DNA from: Rikenella sp031551865
GTDB lineage: Bacteria; Bacteroidota; Bacteroidia; Bacteroidales; Rikenellaceae
NCBI GenBank assembly: GCA_031551865.1
Contig: JAVBMY010000002.1
Location: forward strand, 124,001 to 188,000
DNA length: 64,000 nt
Reading direction: 5' to 3'
This document shows positions 34,806 through 44,800 of the stretch, piece by piece (position 1 is the stretch's first letter; each line of letters begins with the position of its first letter). Both the position numbers and the translations under genes were made by a program. The notes below the pieces were generated by a model. The model was not told where the DNA came from, made no database searches, and saw only the letters and a list, made by a program, of their open reading frames with translations.

Positions 34806-35777
34806 TCAGGTCCGGGCTTCCGGCCCGAGCTGCCCCGTTTTCCCGAAATATTTTTGCAGCACCATCAGGTGCACCAGCCGTTCGCGGCGCTTATTGCGGA
34901 ACTGTGCCACATACTCGTGGGCGTTGCGGAGGATGGCCTCGGCTTCGTCGGGGTGGGTAATGTAATGGTTCATCCGTTCTTCGAGGTCGGTCAGGTCGGC
35001 CCGGATTTCGACGTAATGGACGCCGGGGATCAGGCGCCCGTCCATGAACCAACTCTCGTATACCGGGCGCGGCATCACGGCCAGTGAGTTGGTCGACATG
35101 ATCCACTTCAGGTTTGTGGCCACGTCGACGCCCTGGAGCGCCACGATGAACTTGTAGCCCAGATGGGCTGCGAGCGAAATCTTGGGCACCAGCCATCCCC
35201 GGGGGAATACCGGGTCGTCGTAGACGCATCCCGCGTCGCAGAACGGTTTGCCGTGGTAGAGCTCCATGAAGCGTATGCGTTGCGGTTTGCCGCCGATGTC
35301 GACGCGGAAAATCGCTTTGTCGGCCTTTTCGCGCCATGGGGTGCGGTCGTCGAGGAACACGAAATGCCGCGCCTTGTCGAGGTTGAGCAGCACCGAATTG
35401 GCATTGTCGCCCGCCACGGGGCGGCTCTTGACGATCGAAGGCACGCCGGGCACGTGGGTCACATCGCCGAACACATATTGCCACTTCAGGCCCGGGGCGA
35501 AAAAACGCGTCCACTCCTGCGAGTCGAAAAAATAGGCCGATCCGTGCCCCTTCAGCCGGAACTGGCCGAGGGTGGGCGAATCGGGCGGAAGTGCGGTCGT
35601 CTGTGAAAGTTTATTGCAATAGTCGACCCGTGCGCGGATGTAGCGTTGCTCTTCGGGCGGGAGTTTGTCGAACCGGGCCAGTATCCGGCGCCGGCGTATC
35701 CGGGCCAGGAAATTCGGGGCCAGATATCGGCCGCCGCCTTTGATGAAAAAGATCAGTTTGTTATTTTTGCCGCTCAT
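34806..35777 (-). CDS. GT90-family glycosyltransferase (LPS-modifying/CAP10-like)
   Basis: 323 residues, probably transferring xylose or a related sugar to lipopolysaccharide or capsule (family knowledge; substrate unknown). The C-terminal GT90 signature is clear: YKFIVALQGVDVATNLKWIM, then MPRPVYESWFMDGRLIPGVHYVEI and a DLTDLEERM helix. An upstream SRPVAGDNANSVLLNLDKAR region and DDRTPWREKADKAIFR match the donor-site half. No membrane segment; it would act at the inner face of the membrane. It stands alone, convergent to tatD. The start at 35777 gives MSGKNNKLIFF. Confidence 0.82.
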   Translation of the reverse strand: MSGKNNKLIFFIKGGGRYLAPNFLARIRRRRILARFDKLPPEEQRYIRARVDYCNKLSQTTALPPDSPTLGQFRLKGHGSAYFFDSQEWTRFFAPGLKWQYVFGDVTHVPGVPSIVKSRPVAGDNANSVLLNLDKARHFVFLDDRTPWREKADKAIFRVDIGGKPQRIRFMELYHGKPFCDAGCVYDDPVFPRGWLVPKISLAAHLGYKFIVALQGVDVATNLKWIMSTNSLAVMPRPVYESWFMDGRLIPGVHYVEIRADLTDLEERMNHYITHPDEAEAILRNAHEYVAQFRNKRRERLVHLMVLQKYFGKTGQLGPEART

Positions 35778-36040
35778 AATAAGGCGTATTCATGCTGCCG
35801 GCCAGGTTCGGATGTGGTGCTGCCATTGTCTTATGCAAGCCGCTTTTTCGGGAAAATATCGGGATACTTCGGGGGAAAGCGGTGAAGCAGGAGACGGAAT
35901 GGGCTTTGAAGACGGGCGTGGCCGGCAGTATGGACACGTCTTCAACAACGGGCTGATAAGCAAAGGTATGTAAACCCACGAAGGAATCAAAGTCCGTCGG
36001 TATGAATTCACGCCTGAAATAAAAATAGTCCCGGGAAAAA
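35778..36040. other. Gap upstream of the tRNA/tuf cluster
   Basis: About 260 bases between the GT90 start and the tRNA-Tyr promoter. I see no gene, repeat or hairpin I can support. Confidence 0.5.
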
Positions 36041-36071
36041 TTTGCAAATTCAAAACCTATCCCTATCTTTG
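36041..36071 (+). promoter_or_regulatory. Promoter of the tRNA-tuf cluster
   Basis: TTTG at 36041-36044 and TATCTTTG at 36064-36071 with 19 bases between them: an exact match to the Bacteroidota primary-sigma consensus (TTTG, N19-21, TAnnTTTG). tRNA-Tyr begins 18 bases later. Confidence 0.85.
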
Positions 36072-36088
36072 TCGTCCGAAATAGCGCC

Positions 36089-36171
36089 GGGGAGATACCA
36101 AAGCGGCCAACTGGGGCAGACTGTAAATCTGCTGACTTATGTCTTCGTAGGTTCGAATCCTGCTCTCCCCA
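36089..36171 (+). tRNA. tRNA-Tyr (GTA)
   Basis: Acceptor stem GGGGAGA / TCTCCCC with discriminator A, anticodon loop CTGTAAA with GTA, long variable arm as expected for bacterial tRNA-Tyr, and T-loop GGTTCGAATCC. CCA is not encoded. First gene of the cluster. Confidence 0.95.
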
Positions 36172-36213
36172 CAAGCCTCGTGATTACATGGGGCGGCCTT
36201 CAGAAGGAAGGCT

Positions 36214-36278
36214 AACTTTCGATCATACACCTCGCGGCACAAGCTCGCTTGCATGCCGGAGGTGTATGATCGAAAGTT
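36214..36278. repeat. S-family long stem-loop, 20-bp perfect stem
   Basis: AACTTTCGATCATACACCTC pairs with GAGGTGTATGATCGAAAGTT; the 25-base loop continues as an imperfect inner stem (GGCACAAGC / GCTTGCATGCC). It lies between tRNA-Tyr and tRNA-Gly. A wider nested pairing ACATGGGGC (about 36187) / GCCCCCATGT (about 36298) encloses it. Confidence 0.7.
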
Positions 36279-36434
36279 TGGCTCGTTGAAAACGAGTGCC
36301 CCCATGTAGTCCACGCGGCTGCGGGGAGCCGCAGGGTGGAGGCCCAAAGGGACTCAATCCAGATCGAGAGACCAAGAGGATGGCGGCGCGTAGGCGGCAC
36401 AATCCTGCCCCTCTCTCTGCATGCTGAACATATT

Positions 36435-36510
36435 GCGGAAGTAGCTCAGTCGGTAGAGCATCAGCCTTCCAAGCTGAGGGTCGCGGGTTCGAACCTCGTC
36501 TTCCGCTCCA
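36435..36510 (+). tRNA. tRNA-Gly (TCC)
   Basis: Acceptor stem GCGGAAG / CTTCCGC, discriminator T, encoded CCA at 36508-36510, anticodon loop CTTCCAA with TCC, T-loop GGTTCGAACC. It is 263 bases from tRNA-Tyr and 44 bases from tuf. Confidence 0.95.
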
Positions 36511-36554
36511 AGCGAAATAAACACAAACAATAATAACCTAAACACACTACCACA

Positions 36555-37742
36555 ATGGCAAAAGAAAAATTTGACCGGTCGAAACCGCACGTGAATATCG
36601 GTACCATCGGTCACGTAGACCACGGTAAAACCACCCTTACCGCCGCAATCACCACCGTGCTTGCAAAGAAAGGCCTTTCGGAACTCCGTAGCTTCGACTC
36701 GATCGACAACGCTCCCGAAGAAAAAGAACGCGGTATCACCATCAACACCTCGCACGTAGAATACTCGACCGCCAACCGCCACTACGCCCACGTAGACTGC
36801 CCCGGCCACGCCGACTACGTGAAGAACATGGTGACCGGTGCCGCCCAGATGGACGGTGCCATCATCGTGGTAGCCGCCACCGACGGCCCGATGCCCCAGA
36901 CCCGCGAGCACATCCTCCTCGCCCGTCAGGTGAACGTACCCCGCATCGTCGTATTCCTCAACAAATGCGACATGGTCGACGACCCCGAAATGCTCGAACT
37001 CGTAGAAATGGAAGTTCGCGAACTTCTCAGTTTCTACAAATTCGACGGCGACAACGCCCCCGTGATCCGCGGTTCAGCCCTCGGCGCCCTCAACGGCGAA
37101 GCCCAGTGGGAAGACAAAGTAATGGAGCTCATGGATGCCGTTGACAACTACATCCCCATTCCTCCCCGCGAAAACGAGAAACCCTTCCTCATGCCCGTGG
37201 AAGACGTATTCTCGATCACCGGCCGCGGTACCGTGCTTACCGGCCGTATCGAAACCGGTGTGATCCACGTAGGCGACGAAGTAGAAATCGTAGGTCTTGG
37301 CGAAAAAGCCCAAAAATCAGTATGTACCGGCGTTGAAATGTTCCGCAAGCTCCTCGACGAAGGTGAAGCCGGCGACAACGTAGGTCTGCTCATGCGCGGT
37401 ATCGACAAGAAAGAAGTGAAACGCGGTATGGTTATCGCCAAACCCGGCTCGATCACTCCCCACACCAAATTCAAAGCCGAAGTCTACATCCTCAAAAAAG
37501 AAGAAGGCGGTCGCCACACCCCCTTCCACAACAAATACCGTCCGCAGTTCTACCTGCGTACCCTCGACGTGACCGGCGAAGTTGAACTTCCCGCAGGCGT
37601 TGACATGGTAATGCCCGGCGACAACGTGACTATCACCGTGGAACTCATCTACCCGGTAGCTATCAACGTAGGTCTCCGCTTCGCTATCCGCGAAGGTGGC
37701 CGTACCGTGGGTGCAGGTCAGATCACCGAGATCATCGCCTAA
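36555..37742 (+). CDS. tuf: Elongation factor Tu
   Basis: Delivers aminoacyl-tRNA to the ribosome as a GTPase. 395 residues. G1 GHVDHGKTT (18-26), switch I with RGITINTSHVEY, G3 DCPGHADY, G4 NKCD, and GSALGAL. Domains II and III follow from about 210 (TGRGTVLTGRIETG, PGDNVTITVELI). Codon use is strongly biased (GTA, GGT, CGT, AAC), as expected for a very highly expressed gene. It is transcribed with tRNA-Tyr and tRNA-Gly upstream and followed by a strong stem-loop and tRNA-Trp. Confidence 0.98.
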   Translation: MAKEKFDRSKPHVNIGTIGHVDHGKTTLTAAITTVLAKKGLSELRSFDSIDNAPEEKERGITINTSHVEYSTANRHYAHVDCPGHADYVKNMVTGAAQMDGAIIVVAATDGPMPQTREHILLARQVNVPRIVVFLNKCDMVDDPEMLELVEMEVRELLSFYKFDGDNAPVIRGSALGALNGEAQWEDKVMELMDAVDNYIPIPPRENEKPFLMPVEDVFSITGRGTVLTGRIETGVIHVGDEVEIVGLGEKAQKSVCTGVEMFRKLLDEGEAGDNVGLLMRGIDKKEVKRGMVIAKPGSITPHTKFKAEVYILKKEEGGRHTPFHNKYRPQFYLRTLDVTGEVELPAGVDMVMPGDNVTITVELIYPVAINVGLRFAIREGGRTVGAGQITEIIA

Positions 37743-37767
37743 GGCGGACCGATCCAGAGGGAATAAG

Positions 37768-37796
37768 GGGGGTGCCCGCATTAGCGGGATACCCCC
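37768..37796 (+). terminator. Stem-loop after tuf
   Basis: GGGGGTGCCCGC and GCGGGATACCCCC form a stem over ATTA. It is followed by GCTCCCTTAAAAAAAA rather than a T-tract, so it may be a processing or attenuation hairpin instead of a classical terminator. Confidence 0.5.
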
Positions 37797-37818
37797 GCTC
37801 CCTTAAAAAAAACAAGCG

Positions 37819-37872
37819 TAATTCACAGCCAGGCCGGACGAGCCGCAAGCCCCCGGCGAAAGCTTGTGAATT
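37819..37872. repeat. Inverted repeat before tRNA-Trp
   Basis: AATTCACAGC and the inverted AGCTTGTGAATT flank a GC-rich loop (GGCCGGACGAGCCGCAAGCC...). It ends 12 bases before tRNA-Trp. Confidence 0.45.
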
Positions 37873-37884
37873 ATTGGATTGTTT

Positions 37885-37955
37885 AGGGGTGTAGTTCAAG
37901 GGCAGAATAGCGGTCTCCAAAACCGTTGATGGGGGTTCGAATCCCTCCACCCCTG
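37885..37955 (+). tRNA. tRNA-Trp (CCA)
   Basis: Acceptor stem AGGGGTG / CACCCCT with discriminator G, anticodon loop CTCCAAA with CCA, T-loop GGTTCGAATCC. CCA end not encoded. A tRNA-Trp before secE is common in Bacteroidota. Confidence 0.95.
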
Positions 37956-37956
37956 C

Positions 37957-38081
37957 TTTTTGCGGCCTTATGTGCCGAAATAGTGCGTTGCACTCGTTTT
38001 CGTCGTCCTCATGTACTTTTAGTACACTTCGTCCTTGAAAACTTCGTGCGCCTTCTCTTTCGCCACATAAGCCTCGCAAAA
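37957..38081. repeat. C-family structured repeat, copy 2
   Basis: The left arm TTTTTGCGGCCTTATGTGCC + GAAA pairs with the right arm TTTCGCCACATAAGCCTCGC + AAAA. The inner hairpin is TGTACT TTT AGTACA. Core blocks TGCGTTGCACTCG and GTGCGCCTTCTCT are shared with copies 1 and 3. It begins 2 bases after tRNA-Trp and lies upstream of secE. Confidence 0.75.
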
Positions 38082-38176
38082 CCCGGAGCTTTTCTGAGAA
38101 AATCCTGAAAATTTCTCAAAAGACCTCGAAACCCAAGCGAACACAGCTGCGGGAAACCGCGAAAAAATAAACAGCT

Positions 38177-38383
38177 ATGAGCTACGTAAAGGAAGCATAT
38201 ACCGAATTTGTCCACAAAGTCACCTGGCCGCAGTGGAACACCCTGATGAACAGCGCCGTCGTCGTGATGGTCGCCTCGCTCATCTTCGCCCTCGTGGTAC
38301 TGGCCATGGACCTCTCGTTCGAAGGCATCATGAAAGGCATCTACGGGATCCTCTATCCCGTAAAAGGTATCCAGATCCTTTAG
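38177..38383 (+). CDS. secE: Preprotein translocase subunit SecE
   Basis: 68 residues with a single membrane segment (about 28-48, SAVVVMVASLIFALVVLAMDL), preceded by the amphipathic SecE signature EFVHKVTWPQWNTLM. This is the short one-helix form normal outside enterobacteria. It stabilises SecY in the translocon. nusG starts 19 bases after its stop, the near-universal secE-nusG order. Confidence 0.95.
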   Translation: MSYVKEAYTEFVHKVTWPQWNTLMNSAVVVMVASLIFALVVLAMDLSFEGIMKGIYGILYPVKGIQIL

Positions 38384-38402
38384 CGTAACCGACTCACCCG
38401 AA

Positions 38403-38960
38403 ATGAGCGAACAGAAAGAAATGAAATGGTACGTCCTGCGTGCCATCGGAGGTAAAGAGAAAAAGGTAAAAGAATACCTCGAAGCCGAGATCCGCAACCT
38501 CGGCCTCGAAGACTTCATTGCCCAGGTACTCATTCCCACCGAAAAAGTATATCAGGTGCGCAACGGTAAGAAAATTACCAAAGAGCGCGTCTCATATCCG
38601 GGCTACGTGATAGTCCAGGCCGCCCTTGTGGGCGAAATCCCCCACGTCTTGCGCAACACCCCGCACGTGCTGGGCTTCCTCAGCGACACCAAGGAATCCT
38701 CACTCGAAGCCACGCCCATCCGCGAGGCCGAAGTGAACCGGATCCTCGGTCGTGTCGATGAACTGGCCACCGCGGATGAAGCCAACGAGACGCCTTACTT
38801 CGAAGGCGAATCAGTGAAAGTGATCGACGGACCCTTTGCTTCCTTCGTCGGCACGATCGAAAAAGTCGACAACGAACGTAAGAAACTGCAGGTATCGGTT
38901 AAGATCTTCGGGCGCAAAACCCCGATGGAACTTAGCTTCATGCAGGTAGAAAAAGAGTAA
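38403..38960 (+). CDS. nusG: Transcription termination/antitermination factor NusG
   Basis: 185 residues. NGN domain at 1-115 (KWYVLRAIGGKEKKVKEYLE, YPGYVIVQ, FLSDTKE) and KOW domain at about 128-183 (GESVKVIDGPFASFVGTIEK). It binds RNA polymerase and links it to Rho or to the ribosome through NusE/S10. Co-transcribed with secE; rplK follows after 214 bases. Confidence 0.96.
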   Translation: MSEQKEMKWYVLRAIGGKEKKVKEYLEAEIRNLGLEDFIAQVLIPTEKVYQVRNGKKITKERVSYPGYVIVQAALVGEIPHVLRNTPHVLGFLSDTKESSLEATPIREAEVNRILGRVDELATADEANETPYFEGESVKVIDGPFASFVGTIEKVDNERKKLQVSVKIFGRKTPMELSFMQVEKE

Positions 38961-39174
38961 TTAACCAGGGGCCGCTGACTTCGGCCGCACCCCGGGGCTT
39001 CTTTATAAAAAGAGGAAACCCGGCGGTGTCAGAAAAGGACAGGCACTCCGTGCGGACGGTGAAACCCGCGCGAGCAGCCACGGGAACGAGTAAGCCGGAT
39101 GAGCCCGGCGCCAAACCTTCCCGGCGTCCCTGCCGAACCCCGGAGACCCCAACCAAACCAACGACGAAAAATCT
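38961..39174 (+). promoter_or_regulatory. Leader of the rplK-rplA genes
   Basis: 214 bases without a gene. GGGGCCGCTGACTTCGGCC + GCACCCC (about 38968-38995) can fold just after nusG. In many bacteria L1 binds the L11-L1 leader to repress its own synthesis; whether such a site is here cannot be decided by eye. Confidence 0.35.
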
Positions 39175-39612
39175 ATGGCAAAAGAGGTTGCAGCGTTTAT
39201 CAAACTGCAAATCAAAGGAGGAGCCGCGAACCCGTCGCCGCCCGTAGGACCCGCACTGGGTTCCAAGGGGGTGAACATCATGGACTTCTGCAAGCAGTTC
39301 AACGCACGCACACAAGACAAAGGCGGCAAGGTGCTCCCCGTGATCATCACCGTCTATGCCGACAAGTCGTTCGACTTTGTCGTCAAGCAACCCCCCGTTC
39401 CCGTACAGCTCAAGGAAGCCGCCAAAGTGCAGACCGGTTCAGCCGAACCCAACCGCAAAAAAGTAGGCTCCGTGACTTGGGAACAAATTGCAGAGATCGC
39501 GAAAGGCAAAATGGAAGACATGAACTGCTTCACAGTCGAGTCAGCCATGAGCATGGTCGCAGGAACTGCACGCAGCATGGGTATCAGCGTTAAAGGTGAA
39601 CTTCCCAAATAA
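39175..39612 (+). CDS. rplK: 50S ribosomal protein L11
   Basis: 145 residues. N-terminal domain with FIKLQIKGGAANPSPPVGPA and ALGSKGVNIMDFCKQFN; C-terminal rRNA-binding domain with AKGKMEDMN and GTARSMGI. It forms the stalk base of the large subunit and the GTPase-associated centre. Start ATG at 39175 gives MAKEVAAFIKL. rplA follows after 14 bases. Confidence 0.98.
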   Translation: MAKEVAAFIKLQIKGGAANPSPPVGPALGSKGVNIMDFCKQFNARTQDKGGKVLPVIITVYADKSFDFVVKQPPVPVQLKEAAKVQTGSAEPNRKKVGSVTWEQIAEIAKGKMEDMNCFTVESAMSMVAGTARSMGISVKGELPK

Positions 39613-39626
39613 GGAGTAAAACAAAC

Positions 39627-40328
<702 letters not shown>

Positions 40329-40331
40329 ACT

Positions 40332-40862
40332 ATGAGAAAAGAAGAAAAAGCACAACTGATAGGTAGTTTGGCCGAACAACTGGGAGCGTACCCTCACTTT
40401 TACCTCGCCGACATTTCCGGCCTCAACGCCGAGCAAACCGCAAAGCTGCGCCGGACCTGCTTCGAGAAAGAAGTAAAACTCATCGTAGTCAAGAACACCC
40501 TCCTCGGGAAAGCCCTCGCACAAACCGGTAAAGACGATGCCGACATCGTCGCCACCCTCGAAGGCCCGACCTCCATCATGTTCGCCAATACCGGCAACGT
40601 TCCCGCGAAACTCATCAAAGAGTTCCGCAAAAGCACCAGACTCGAAAAACCCGTACTGAAAGCCGCCTACGTGCAAGAGTGCGTTTACGTCGGCGAGCAC
40701 ATGCTCGAAGACCTCGTAAACCTCAAGTCGCGCGAAGAGCTCATCGGTATGGTGATCGGCATGCTCCAGTCGCCCGCACAAAACGTCATCTCAGCCCTCC
40801 AGGCCGGCGGTGGCGGCAAAGTGGCCGGACTGGTCAAAGCCCTCGAAGAACGCGGTGCGTAA
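40332..40862 (+). CDS. rplJ: 50S ribosomal protein L10
   Basis: 176 residues. The N-terminal rRNA-binding domain shows YLADISGLNAEQTAKLRR and VVKNTLLGKAL; the C-terminal helix (NVISALQAGGGGKVAGLVKALEERG, read as NVISALQAGGGGKVAG and LVKALEERG) is where L7/L12 dimers attach. rplL is 174 bases downstream rather than adjacent because R-family repeat ends occupy the spacer. Confidence 0.97.
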   Translation: MRKEEKAQLIGSLAEQLGAYPHFYLADISGLNAEQTAKLRRTCFEKEVKLIVVKNTLLGKALAQTGKDDADIVATLEGPTSIMFANTGNVPAKLIKEFRKSTRLEKPVLKAAYVQECVYVGEHMLEDLVNLKSREELIGMVIGMLQSPAQNVISALQAGGGGKVAGLVKALEERGA

Positions 40863-40877
40863 CCCGGGCCCCGGAGT

Positions 40878-40959
40878 CGTCATTGCGAGGAGCGCGTAGC
40901 GCGACGAAGCAGCCTTTTCCCTCGTCATTGCGAGGAACCGAACGTGACGAAGCAATCGA
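40878..40959. repeat. Two R-family repeat ends in direct orientation within the rplJ-rplL spacer
   Basis: CGTCATTGCGAGGAGCGCGT + GACGAAGCAGCC (40878 on) and CGTCATTGCGAGGAACCGAA + GACGAAGCAATC (40923 on) are two left ends head to tail, without the inverted partner. They sit inside a ribosomal protein operon. Confidence 0.75.
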
Positions 40960-41036
40960 GCTTTAACTCGTCTGGCAGACGCCTAGCCCAACCCCAAATA
41001 ATCAACAAAAAACAAACAAATAAAAACCCCATAACG

Positions 41037-41414
41037 ATGGCAGACATCAAAAAACTTGCTGAAGAGCTGGTAAACCTCACCGTAAAAGAAGTCACCGAAC
41101 TCGCCAACATCCTCAAAGAAGAGTACGGTATCGAACCCGCCGCCGCTGCAGTTGCAGTAGCCGCTGCTCCCGCCGGTGGCGACGCCCCCGCAGCAGCCGA
41201 AAAAACCTCGTTCGACGTAGTCCTCGTGAACGCAGGCCAGGCTAAACTCCAGGTGGTGAAAGTCGTTAAAGAACTCACCGGCCTCGGTCTCGCCGAAGCC
41301 AAAGCCCTCGTTGACGCCGCTCCTAAAGCCGTCAAAGAAGGCGCTTCGAAAGAAGAAGCCGAAAACCTCAAAGCCCAGCTCATCGAAGCCGGTGCCGAGG
41401 TCGAACTCAAATAG
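41037..41414 (+). CDS. rplL: 50S ribosomal protein L7/L12
   Basis: 125 residues. N-terminal dimerisation domain (1-35), alanine/proline-rich hinge (about 36-55, AAAAVAVAAAPAGGDAPAAA), and C-terminal factor-binding domain with EKTSFDVVLVNAG, VVKVVKELTGLGLAEAKALVD and P(K)AVKEGASKEEAE. Start ATG at 41037 gives MADIKKLAEEL; the frame extends upstream to 40944 only through repeat sequence. Confidence 0.98.
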   Translation: MADIKKLAEELVNLTVKEVTELANILKEEYGIEPAAAAVAVAAAPAGGDAPAAAEKTSFDVVLVNAGQAKLQVVKVVKELTGLGLAEAKALVDAAPKAVKEGASKEEAENLKAQLIEAGAEVELK

Positions 41415-41430
41415 TTCGGCAATCCTACGG

Positions 41431-41478
41431 ACAGTATATAGAACCTACCCCGAAATATGGGTAGGTTCTATCGCTGTC
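41431..41478 (+). terminator. Hairpin between rplL and rpoB
   Basis: TAGAACCTACCC and GGGTAGGTTCTA form a 12-base stem over CGAAATAT, with outer ACAG/CTGT. It has no T-tract. Position matches the attenuator/processing site known between rplL and rpoB in E. coli, so it may lower rpoBC relative to ribosomal protein output (inference). Confidence 0.6.
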
Positions 41479-41485
41479 TAAGCCC

Positions 41486-41606
41486 TTTGGGTTTTTAGCC
41501 TCATATGCTACGTTGCACTGCGGACGACTTCGGGCAATCACATATTGCTATATGCTCCTGCCTCGTCACCTTGTGCGCCTTGCCTCTGAAGCTAAAAATT
41601 CCCAAA
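41486..41606. repeat. C-family structured repeat, copy 3
   Basis: The left arm TTTGGGTTTTTAGC pairs with the right arm GCTAAAAATTCCCAAA. The inner hairpin is CATAT...ATATG. Core blocks CTACGTTGCACTG and TTGTGCGCCTTGCCTC match copy 2. It lies in the 469-base gap before rpoB; the rest of that gap (41607-41883) holds no gene I can support. Confidence 0.75.
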
Positions 41607-41883
41607 TCGCACCCACAAAAGGTCTTTTTCCCAGACCTGTCGAAAAATAGGGAAGATCTCCGGTGCGGGGAAGAGTTGTACGCTCCATCTGTCGGGAAAG
41701 CTAAAAGCCCGAAGCGTACAAGAAACACCCCGGTCGACACCGTCCCAATATTAGCGCTACCCCGGGGCCGATCCCGTTTGCCGTCGAACATAGAATCCGC
41801 GAAATAACGGATCTCGAACGCCTGCGAACCGTCTGAAAATCACCGTTCCGGTACATCTTTCAAAGCATACCAAGGAAAAGAAA

Positions 41884-44800
41884 ATGCCTACAAAAGCGCA
41901 GCAAAACCAACGAATCGACTTCGCAGCCTCGAACCTGCGGATGAGTTACCCCGACTTCCTCGAGGTGCAGCTCAAATCATTCAAGGATTTTTTCCAACTT
42001 GAGACCACGGCCGAAAACCGCCTCGACGAAGGACTTTATAAAGTCTTCATGGAAAATTTCCCCATCACCGACACCCGGAACAACTTCGTGCTGGAGTTCA
42101 TCGACTACTACGTCGACCCGCCCAGATATTCCATCGATGAATGTCTGGAGCGCGGCCTCACCTACAGCGTCCCCCTGAAAGCCAAACTGAAACTCTACTG
42201 CACCGACCCCGAACACGAGGACTTCGATCCCGTGATCCAGGACGTATACTTCGGCGCAGTTCCTTATATGACTCCGCGCGGCACGTTCGTCATCAACGGC
42301 GCCGAACGCGTAATCGTGTCGCAGCTCCACCGCTCGCCCGGCGTATTCTTCGGACAGAGCCTGCACACCAACGGCACCAAACTCTACTCGGCCCGCATCA
42401 TTCCCTTCAAAGGCTCGTGGATCGAGTTCGCCACCGACATCAACAGCGTGATGTACGCCTACATCGACCGCAAGAAAAAATTGCCCGTCACCACGCTCCT
42501 GCGTGCCATCGGCTTCGAAAGCGATCGCCAGATCCTCGAAATCTTCGACCTGGCCGATGAGATCAAAGTCAACAAAGCCAACCTCAAGAAAGAGGTCGGC
42601 CGTACCCTCGCCGCCCGCGTGCTTAAGTCGTGGACCGAAGACTTTGTCGACGAAGACACCGGCGAAGTGGTGACCATCGAGCGCAACGAGATCATCGTCG
42701 ACCGCGAGACCGCCCTGACCGAAGAGCACATCGACCAGATCATCGACGCCGGCGAAAAAACCATCCTGCTCCACAAAGAACAGGCCTCGGCCAGCGATTT
42801 CTCCATAGTCTACAATACCCTGCAAAAGGATCCTTGTAACTCGGAAAAAGAAGCCGTCGTGTACATCTACCGCCAGCTGCGCAACTCCGAACCGCCGGAT
42901 GAAGCCACCGCGCGCGACGTGATCGAGAAACTCTTCTTCTCCGACAAGCGCTACGACCTGGGCGACGTGGGCCGTTTCCGGATCAACAAGAAACTTGAGC
43001 TCGACATCCCCACCGACGTCAAAGTGCTCACCCGCGAGGACATCATCGCCATCATCAAATACCTGATCCAGCTGATCAACTCGAAGACCGACGTCGACGA
43101 CATCGACCACCTGTCGAACCGCCGCGTCCGCACCGTCGGCGAACAGCTCGCCGGGCAGTTCAGCGTGGGCTTCGCCCGCATGGCCCGTACCATCCGCGAG
43201 CGGATGAACGTGCGCGACAACGAAGTCTTCACCCCCGTCGACCTGATCAACGCCAAAACCCTGTCGAGCGTAATCAACTCGTTCTTCGGCACCAACCAGC
43301 TCTCGCAGTTCATGGACCAGACCAACCCTCTGGCCGAAATGACCCACAAACGCCGCCTCTCAGCCCTCGGGCCCGGCGGTCTGAGCCGCGAGCGCGCCGG
43401 TTTCGAAGTGCGCGACGTGCACTACACCCACTACGGCCGCCTCTGCCCGATCGAAACCCCCGAAGGGCCCAACATCGGCCTTATCTCGTCGCTCTGCGTC
43501 TACGCCAAGATCAGCGATATGGGCTTCATCGAAACCCCCTACCGCGTCGTGACCGACGGTAAGGTCGACATCAGCAACGACAATATCAAATTCTACTCGG
43601 CCGAAGAGGAAGAAGAACTCGTCGTGGCCCAGGCCAACGCCGCCGTGGGCAAAGACGGCACGCTGACCGACGAGCGCGTCAAATCGCGCCTGGGCGCCGA
43701 CTTCCCCAGCGTATCGCCTGCCGACGTGCAACTGATGGACGTGGCCCCCAACCAGATCGCCTCGATCGCCGCCTCGCTCATCCCCTTCCTCGAACACGAC
43801 GACGCCAACCGCGCCCTCATGGGATCGAACATGATGCGCCAGGCTGTGCCTCTGGTGCGTTCCGACGCCCCCATCGTGGGTACCGGCCTCGAAGGCGAAG
43901 TGGTGGCCGACAGCCGCACCCAGGTTGTCGCCGAACGCGACGGCGAAGTGGTGTTCTCCGATTCGACCCAGATCCATATCCGCTACGACCGCACCGACGA
44001 CGAAAAATTCGTCAGCTTCGACTCGGACATCACGGTCTACCCCTTGCCCAAATACCGCAAGACCAACCAAAGCACCTCGATCACCCTTAAGCCTCTCGTG
44101 CGCAAGGGCGACCGCGTGAAACCCCGCCAGATCCTCACCGAAGGCTATTCGACCCAGCAAGGCGAACTCGCCCTGGGCCGCAACCTCAAAGTCGCCTTCA
44201 TGCCCTGGCAGGGCTACAACTTCGAGGACGCCATCGTGATCTCGGAGCGCCTCGTGCGCGACGACGTATTCACCTCGGTGCACGTCGACGAATACATCAT
44301 GGAAGTGCGCGACACCAAACGCGGTGTCGAAGAGCTCACCAGCGACATCCCCAACGTCAGCGAGGAAGCCACCCGCGACCTTGACGAGAACGGGATCGTA
44401 CGTATCGGGGCCAACATCCAGCCCGGCGACATCCTGATCGGTAAGATCACTCCGAAAGGCGAATCCGACCCCTCGCCCGAAGAAAAGCTGCTCCGCGCCA
44501 TCTTTGGCGACAAGGCCGGCGACGTGAAAGACGCCTCGCTCAAGGCCCAGCCCTCGCTCTTCGGCGTAGTAGTCGACAAGAAACTCTTCAGCCGCGCCGG
44601 TAAAGAGAGCGGAAAGAAAGCCAAGACCAGCGAGAAAACCCTCGTCGACCGGGCCGAAGCCGAATTCGCCAAACGCTCCGGCGAATTGCGCGAACAACTG
44701 ATCGCCAAGCTCTGGACTGTCGTGAGCGGCAAGACCTCGAACGGCGTGCAGGACTTCTTCGGCGTCGACGTGATCGCCAAAGGCAACAAATTCACCCAGA

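Noticed and set aside
34681..36278. CRISPR array
   Set aside because: The repeated hairpins are inverted, few and unevenly spaced; no direct repeats with regular spacers and no cas genes exist in the window.
40679..40966. Open frame containing SLRGARSATKQ-type peptide
   Set aside because: This is the translated R repeat, a well-known false gene signal.
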